From Solicoccozyma terricola (Eukaryota; Basidiomycota; Tremellomycetes; Filobasidiales; Piskurozymaceae), in contig BCLD01000001.1 in NCBI GenBank assembly GCA_001600875.1, positions 679,541 to 703,534 of the forward strand: DNA of 23,994 nt, in the 5' to 3' direction. The notes under the pieces are model-generated. The model ran no database searches. It saw only the letters and a program-made list of their open reading frames with translations, and had not been told where the DNA came from. Position 1 is the first letter of the stretch, and every line of letters begins with the position of its first letter. Shown one piece after another: positions 17,576-23,994 of this stretch. A program made the translations under genes and the position numbers.

Positions 17576-19146
17576 TCAAGCATGACCATTTTCTCCTCCT
17601 CTCGACCGTCCTTCGCCACCCATCACTTCGCTTGCACCCCAAGACACCTTTCTCCGTCCCTTCCCAGACCCTTCCTCGTAAGGTGTATCAGACGACGCCA
17701 CAGCATTGCCATTACCTTCCAGTTTCCTAATCTCATCATCGATATCGTACTCTCCATCTCCATCCACCACTTCGTATTGCATTCCTTGATGCAGCCTCGC
17801 CGCATCCTTGGTGGTGGTACTTTCCCAATTGATGCCAGAGTTGATGTTTCTCAGTGCTTTTGGCATAAAGTAATAGAAACAACCCATTGCGAGACATCCT
17901 CCGCCGACGACATCGATCAAGTAGTGATGCGTGAGATACATCGTAGCCCAATAGAGAACTCCAACATATGCCCAGTAGTAAACCTTGAATCTAGGGAAGA
18001 AATGTGACAATGTCAAAGCTTGCATTGTTGCGTTGCCAGAGTGAAGAGAGGGGAATGCGCCAAAGATGAGCGGTGCTGAACCGAATGCGTTGGTGTATCC
18101 GGAACCTCCAAAGATTCTATCGATACGCATGAGACCACCTGGAGATCCTGGCATGCCATAGTTGGCTGGAGTCAAGCCGTGTATGATTTCATACCCTGTC
18201 GAGCGAAAAAAAATCATCAAGGCGAGGGGTGGGGGTGGGAAGGGTCAATCAGCGTCGATGACGACCAGATCGAAACCACATCCGACTCACATGGCGCAGC
18301 AGTAGGCAACAGCAACTGTACCAACACCCCCCACAACATCATCAGTCCGAACGCTTTCGCCCAGAACTGAACGGAACCCTTTGGACAAAACACCCAAAGA
18401 ATCGCCGCTACGACGAACGGGATGATAAAGTGAATGACTCCGTATGGTAGCCAAGCGATTATATCCAGTACCGGATGAGTATACCGTGTCAGAAGATCGG
18501 AGATGTTGGCGCCATACAAAACTGATTCCAGTGTAGGAAGGAGGACGACGTGGATGGAAGGTCTCCAGGAGGATGGGATGAAGCGAGATGTGAAGAATAC
18601 GAGTAGCCAGGAGAGGATGTAGGTTGCTGGGAAGACAAATTGACAAGTGATTGGTAGGAGTAAACCGATGGTATAAGCGACTGGGATAAAGATCTTGAGA
18701 AACACCGAATCCATGATGTAAAGTGCGGATAGAGCGAGTGCGAACATGATTCCAAAGTTTGCAGAGTTTGCAATGGTAAACTCGTGGTTGGAGAGTTGAC
18801 CCAGTGTCTTGCGTGGATCCACCGAGGTATCCAGCCGTTTGAGAGCGGCGAAGATGTGAACGAAAAGCGTGGAGAACAGCGAGGTCGGTGAGGTGGGTAT
18901 GTTTGTCGGTACTGGCAGCCGCAGGATCCGGATGACACGGACGAATGGGGACAGCAGCATCCTACCTACCGATGCTTGTGGCACGGATTGAGGAGAGGAT
19001 GGTGAGCGTTGCATGATGGGCGTTCGCTCGGAAAGAGGTGAGGATGGCGGGACGTCCGTGGTGTTGAAGGTCCTGCGTAGCGCAGTCTGACCTGTGTTGT
19101 TGGAAGCACGTAGTCGTGTCGGATGATCGCTGTCTGGCTGCTGCAT
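17576..19146 (-). CDS. AUR1: Inositol phosphorylceramide synthase (Aur1/Ipc1)
   Basis: Two exons (19146-18291, 18195-17576) give 491 residues. The junction restores PWYEIIHGLTPANYG. A Ser/Thr/Pro-rich cytosolic N-terminus of about 75 residues is followed by several membrane spans (for example FGIMFALALSALYIMDSVF and the hydrophobic run from TIGLLLPITCQFVFPATYIL). The PAP2-like catalytic motifs are FGAFPSLHSGNATM (about residues 327-340) and YLTHHYLIDVVGGG (about 370-383), giving the His/Asp set of the active site. Aur1 transfers phosphoinositol from phosphatidylinositol to phytoceramide in the Golgi. It is essential in many fungi and is the target of aureobasidin A. The C-terminal tail is long, acidic, then Gly/Ser/Arg-rich. 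Budding-yeast Aur1 is 401 residues, so both tails are extended here. It is in tandem with the PHD gene, 308 bp downstream of that gene's stop. Confidence 0.94.
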
Positions 19147-19454
19147 CTATCTCTCCCACGACCTCCTACGCCGAATCGACCAGACCCCCCCCCCGGCCAA
19201 CCCAAACACCCGTCATCGCGAAAATTAGTACAAACAGATCCCGCGTGTCGCGGCATCGGCCGTGGGCTTGGCATCCGGCAAGGCAAGCACAGGTATAGGA
19301 TATTTCAATGAACAGGACAGCGAACGTAGAGATACAACCAGGAATCAACGACAAAGGAACGATCGAGAGCGCGGGGGTCGTCAACACTTGGAGTGTGCTG
19401 CCGCTTCTTCTTTGGGTGGACGGCGTGGATCATTCGTCTGTTTGATATTCCGCC
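19147..19454. promoter_or_regulatory. AUR1 upstream region overlapping the PHD gene 3' end
   Basis: 308 bp separate the PHD-gene stop from the AUR1 start on the same strand. It must hold the terminator of one and the promoter of the other. I see a C run at 19186-19195 and no clear element. Confidence 0.4.
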
Positions 19455-22400
19455 TCAGCGAAACCCTTTCGACCAGTATAGTCCATCTACGGACTCACCA
19501 TCCAAACCAAATCCAAGACCAACTGCATCCCCGGCCGCACGAGGACTAGACATCTTCCCCTTGCCTTTCCTCTGAACATGTTCACCCAACTCTTCTCCAA
19601 GCTTGAGGCCACGACTTGTCGGCGTGCTCTGAAGCGGTTCCTCGCCGTGGGAGACGACCCCCCTGTCCCGTAGATGGCTGGAAGTCGCAGTGTAAGCAAC
19701 CCGGTTGAATGAGACTTGTCGACGATGGCGGAATGGGGAAGGCGATGCTGCTGGATCATTGATCGCCGGATGTGGGTGACGCCCTGATGAGGAAGAAGGT
19801 TGACCGAATGGTGAAGCAGGGAAGGGTGAGAAATTTCCTCCGACCGACGACGAATGATCTAAACCGGGCGTCGAAGTCGTTCCGCTCTGCAACCCTTGCA
19901 AGAAGCTTTGACTAGTGGACGGAGTAGTGAATGCCAAATTACTCCTGCTGACCACCCTCGACTTCCTGCCGGGCGTAGGACTCGTTGCATTCCCAGGCGT
20001 GAATCCACCGTCGAAGAAATCCTCAAATTTGGGCGTAGAGTAGATCTTGCTGTACTCGTTGGAAAATTCACCTGGAGTTTGGCAGACGTTGTAGTGTTCC
20101 GCGTAGGAGATGACGCGGGCTCGTGGGTTCAATGGCGTACCAGGAGTAGCGAGAAGTCCGTATCTAGAAGAGCCGGTGGACGGGATGCGGGGAGTCTGTT
20201 GATAAGATAAATGAGGCGTGCCGCCGCCGCCGCCGCCGAGACTAGGTGCGGCGGGACCCACGTCACCAGTCGCAGGAAGACGACCAGACGCAGAAAAGAC
20301 TGGAGAAGGCGCAAGAGCGGTATTGCCGGTGTGTGAATGATACCCTTTTGCGCTATCATCGGTAGCAGCGAATATCGGCTGCGATGATGATAGCGGTGGG
20401 GTTCGACCGAGCGCCCGATCGTTGGCTTCGAAATCAGGCGATGTTTTCAGCTCGCATTGCCAGCAGTACCATCCATTGTTCAACTCGTCCTCGCTTTCGA
20501 TACCGCAGCATGACATGTGGAACCAAGTCGAGCACTCGTCGCAGCACACCATACCGCCTCCCATCGTATTTGAACCACGACAGAGGCAGCCGGTAGTATC
20601 CTCACAAGACGTCGGCCCCGCATTGAGATACCGACGACACTCGACGTCATGATGCGCAGCGTCATCAAACACTGGGACACCGTTACGCTTGACGTTGACC
20701 AAGTCGTCCAGGGCATCGGCAGCGGTCGTCGTGATCCTGCGTCGCGAGATGAACACATCCTCGTCCGTATCGTCGTCACTAAGTGCATCGAGATAACGTT
20801 CGACGTAGGCGAGCTTCTCCGACCGAACCACTTCGTTGACTTTGGCAACCTGCTTCTGACGGGAGACCCCTTCCTCTGCCCACGGGAACAACGCGTCTGG
20901 CCAGGCGGGTTCGACGGGGGAAAGGAACACATCCTCGACTTTACCAGCGGAACTGGTGCTCTGCGGGGTGTGTCGAGGAGTGAGCAGTCCGACGGGAGTG
21001 CGCACGAGTCCCGAGGAAGATCCAGCAGATCCAGGAGCTGCAAGTCGTCGTGTTTGATCCTTACGCGGGGTTTGCAGCGCACGATTCTGCGTGAACATCT
21101 CCACCGCTTCGACTCGCTCATCCTCCGCCATACCGAGGAATTTGAGAGCACTCGTCTTTGATGTAGCCACTCGTCCGTAACCGGATACGACGGTCAACTT
21201 GACTTCCTTTTCTGACGCTGGATTCCTGAACGATTCGATGCGTTTCCTCTTCTTCTCAGAGCTACCCATCGGGTTGGTGGTATCCAATTTTTTGGTTGGC
21301 GTTGTGTTGCTAGCCATGCTAGCCATACCGCTGTGGATTCGGATCGCCGCTGGACTCTCCTGGATCTCTAAATTCGGGGCCAACCAAGCTGCATCACTTG
21401 CCAACACCTGACTCTCCCCAACTTGAGCTGCACCGGATGGGCCGGTCGTCAACGCTGGGATGGGAACGGTACGTGGTGAAAGGGTTCGCAAGATTCGATT
21501 GGGCGGTGGCGGCGGCGGTGTCCTGGGGTATTCCTGAACCAATTCAACGTCCTCCATCTCAGGCGAAGGTGTTTCGGGGAAGACTAGTCGACGGCCTTCC
21601 GTTTTCGATCGTTTGATCTCGAGTCCTCTTCCACGTTTTACCGTTCCAGCAGGATGGAGCGGGGCGGCGGAGTCCACTCTTGGACCGGGTGAGGAAGCTG
21701 CAGATTGTCGACATTGGTTTAATTCCTCCTCGACGGCTGCGATCCCATCGGAAGCCGATCGCCGACCGTCAAGGCCCGGAATAGGTGAGAGTTCAAGCCC
21801 ATGAGGTCGGTGGTAGTCGATGGATGGTGGTGGCATTCGGTACTCTTGTTGGACGAATTGGCCATAAACCAGTTGACCAGTAGGCGTTCCATTGGGTGCC
21901 TGTGCCGTTGCCTCTGCTGCCGCCGCCGCCGCCGCCGCTTTCGCCTTCTTTCCGAGTCTCTTGCTCCTCACCGGGGTTGGTGTCTGAGGTCCCCCATCTC
22001 CACCCATCATCTTCATCCCTGTCGGAACCGCCGAATCAACGTAATAGTATCCATTCGCCTTTGTAGGTGTGTTCATCTCGTCACCATTCAAACTCGTCCT
22101 CGGCTCACCCGATGAATGAGGAGGGAGTTGTGTCGTTGTGAACGCCGGAGGAGTTGGAAGATGAATCGATACGGGATAACCTTGTTGAACCAACGGCGAG
22201 GTCATGGGATATGAACTCGCCGGTGAATAGTTGGTGTATGGATGGGGGATTTGTCCAGATAGGGATGCAGAGACACGGTGGTATCCTTGTGGTGGGTAAG
22301 GTGACGAATATTGGAAAGGTAGGGATGTGAGGAGGGGAGGTGCTGATGTTTGATAATACGGAGTTTGATATGTCGTTGAAGGGGTTTGCCAACCGCCTAC

Positions 22401-23361
22401 GGGACCAGCACCTCCCACTGCAGTACCCAAGACACTATCCGTTGTGATGGGTGAGACGGAACTCAGCGAGCTTGAGCCGGTCGTTTGTGATGGAGTGGGG
22501 TAGGTAGTGAGGTGATGAGGATGTTGAACCGGCTGATGAGAACGAAGGGGGGTAGTAGAGGTCGAGATGTCGAGGTCGGGGTATTGACTGCTGTGATATT
22601 GACTGCTGTGATATTGAGAGAGAAGATGAATGAACAAGGAACAATGGTCGAGATCAGCTATCCAATTCTCCTATTCGAGTGATGATGATATGTGATCCGA
22701 CGAAATTCCCATCCGCTCGATGTGTAGCACGTAGCCATGTTTGCACTCCTGCAAGTCATTCTAGTAGCACTCTGGGCCCGCCCTCCGACTTTGATTCGAC
22801 ATGGGCACCGAACGATCAATCGATCAAAGACCACCCCCCGCGCTCCCTCCCCCCCCCCCCTCGCTCGACGACCATCTCATCGATAGCATCGATAACCACT
22901 GCGCACCTGATACCGGACGTCCCTTCATCCTAACTTCACCGCACTCGTAGCACTCGTCGATGTTTTGGACTATCGTTGATGACCCCAGCACCACCCCACC
23001 CCACCCCACCACCACCACCATCTGCCCTCCCCTCCCCTCCTCCCCCCGGGGTTTCCCTCTATCACGTGACAAAAACTCACCTCGACGTTGCAACACCTCG
23101 CTTCCCATTCTTCCCATCTCTACTGCTCCCATTCTTCTCCATCACCATGTATGAGGTCATTAACCGTTGACCTCCGGTGGCTATCGTTGTGTTGTACCGT
23201 CCGTCTTCTTTTTTGTGATCAAGTTCCACCGATACAGCGTCGTGCTCGTCGTGCTCTTCCTCGTCCTGCTCGAACCCGGATCCTCTAGATGGACAAGGCG
23301 ATGTGTCGTTGAGGTATGGACTACGATATTCGAAAGGTGGTAAAGAAAGAGTGGATGCCAT
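19455..23361 (-). CDS. Large PHD-finger protein, probably two exons
   Basis: The body is one long ORF. From a Met at 22637 it would give 1060 residues. A better model adds exon 1 (23361-23081, MASTLSLPPFEYRSPYLNDT...) spliced to 22605: the donor GTGAGT abuts an in-frame stop, and the acceptor TCTCTCTCAATATCACAG keeps phase, giving 1143 residues. A C4HC3 PHD finger lies about 680-728 residues after Met 22637: GCLCRG, then MVCCDECSTWFHMSCCG, then WYCWQC. Upstream stand a basic KKRKRIESFR patch and a run of eight alanines preceded by KKAK. The rest is Ser/Pro/Gly/Thr-rich disorder. PHD fingers read methylated or unmodified histone H3 tails, so a chromatin role is likely, but no catalytic domain is visible and I cannot name the complex. 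The 475-nt intron is long for this genome and may hide a small exon. Confidence 0.78.
22585..22614 (-). repeat. 15-bp tandem duplication covering a CAGCAG acceptor
   Basis: The unit TGACTGCTGTGATAT occurs twice in tandem. On the coding strand each copy contains CACAGCAG, so the predicted 3' splice site of the PHD gene is duplicated 15 nt apart. As coding sequence each copy encodes QYHSS. Confidence 0.8.
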
Positions 23362-23994
23362 GAGATGCGAGGGATTTCGGGGGGGGGGAAGAGGGGGNGG
23401 GGGGGAAGGTTGGGAACCGACGGATGGGTGATGAAGATTTCGTTGTGATGATCGATTTGAGATGGGGGGTCTGTTTTTTTCAATTCAATTCATATCCTGT
23501 ACTTGATTGGAAGGTAGTCGTCGCAATTTGTCGTTATCGTCCAGCGGGAACGTTGAGAAAGCTGGTTAATGGATGAAAGAGGAGTCGGAAAATTCCCCCG
23601 GTTCAATGTCAATGCCTGTCACACCACACCGGATATGACGCTGGCCCCAGCGATATCAAGCGTCTTGGAAAAATCCCCCACCCCGGCTTTCGCTTGTAGA
23701 TGATCACTTTTGATGAGAGACTCTCGCTGGCTGGCTGGTAGATCGAGGTTATTGTTCCGGACGTTCAAAGATGTTCAAGTATGTCGTAGTTTTGCCCAAT
23801 CTTTCCTTCCCTTGTTGTAAATCGGGAGAAACGTTGTCAGAAAGCCCAGGCCTTGGAAGACCGAGCGAGGGAGCGAATGAGTGAGCGAGTGAGTGAGCTA
23901 TCGAGCGAAGGTTTTTAAAGAGGGGGGGGGGGGGATCGCCAGGTGAAATGGCGGTGAGCCTGTACCTGTTGAAGAGGGGGCCGGGGGGGGGGGG
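23362..23994. other. Upstream region of the PHD gene, G-rich, with one ambiguous base
   Basis: About 630 bp with no recognisable gene. It starts with G runs around an N at 23398, has an imperfect GAGC/GAGT repeat at about 23867-23905, a 12-13 G run near 23921, and ends in a run of 12 G. The window or contig may break in the final homopolymer. It presumably contains the PHD gene promoter. Confidence 0.45.

Noticed and set aside
18217..18300. Continuation of the AUR1 first ORF to the stop after ...SHPHPSP
   Set aside because: It reads through a GTGAGT donor. The spliced form restores PWYEIIHGL and the catalytic half of the enzyme.

Overview
This looks like nuclear DNA of a basidiomycete fungus, most likely a Tremellomycete yeast of the Cryptococcus/Kwoniella/Tremella type. 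The genes carry many very short introns (about 55-120 nt) with GTGAGT-like donors and CTNAY-like branch sites. They are tightly packed on both strands, and the products are fungal (IPC synthase AUR1, Dbf2/Sid2 kinase, Pub1-like protein, Rad17). I see no tRNA, rRNA, transposon or CRISPR array. The species assignment is inference. The exon models were built by hand from splice signals, reading-frame phase and recognised protein motifs. Every multi-exon model closes to a whole number of codons.

Layout, left to right. 1-1298 (+): 3' part of a PPPDE-peptidase/thioredoxin-like fusion gene. 1309-2056 (+): small type I membrane protein with a KKXX tail, starting 10 nt after the previous stop. 2152-5177 (-): RAD17 checkpoint clamp loader, 12 exons. 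5358-5978 (-): APC11, the RING subunit of the anaphase-promoting complex. 5979-6568: divergent promoter. 6569-7061 (+): RPB12/RPABC4, the small zinc subunit shared by RNA polymerases I, II and III. 7406-10764 (-): NDR-family mitotic-exit/septation kinase (DBF2/SID2), 16 exons. 10765-11726: divergent promoter. 11727-13719 (+): PUB1/TIA-1-like protein with three RRMs. 13720-15780: about 2 kb without a recognisable gene, ending in a run of 96 cytosines. 15781-17327 (+): homeodomain transcription factor. 17576-19146 (-): AUR1/IPC1 inositol phosphorylceramide synthase. 19455-22605 or further (-): large PHD-finger protein with a likely upstream first exon at 23081-23361. 23362-23994: G-rich upstream DNA with one ambiguous base, ending in a G run.

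Functionally these are mostly housekeeping and cell-cycle genes. RAD17 (DNA-damage checkpoint), APC11 (anaphase and mitotic exit) and the Dbf2/Sid2 kinase (mitotic exit, septation) lie within about 8.6 kb. Whether that grouping means anything cannot be judged from one window.

The most unusual observation is in RPB12. The conserved C-terminus can only be reached in frame through a 2-nucleotide microexon (6967-6968), which supplies two bases of a single Met codon between two canonical GT-AG introns. Other notable points are a GC-AG intron in the kinase, a 96-nt poly-C tract just upstream of the homeodomain start codon, an Rbx1-like Asp zinc ligand and a long acidic insert in APC11, and a duplicated CAGCAG splice acceptor in the PHD gene.
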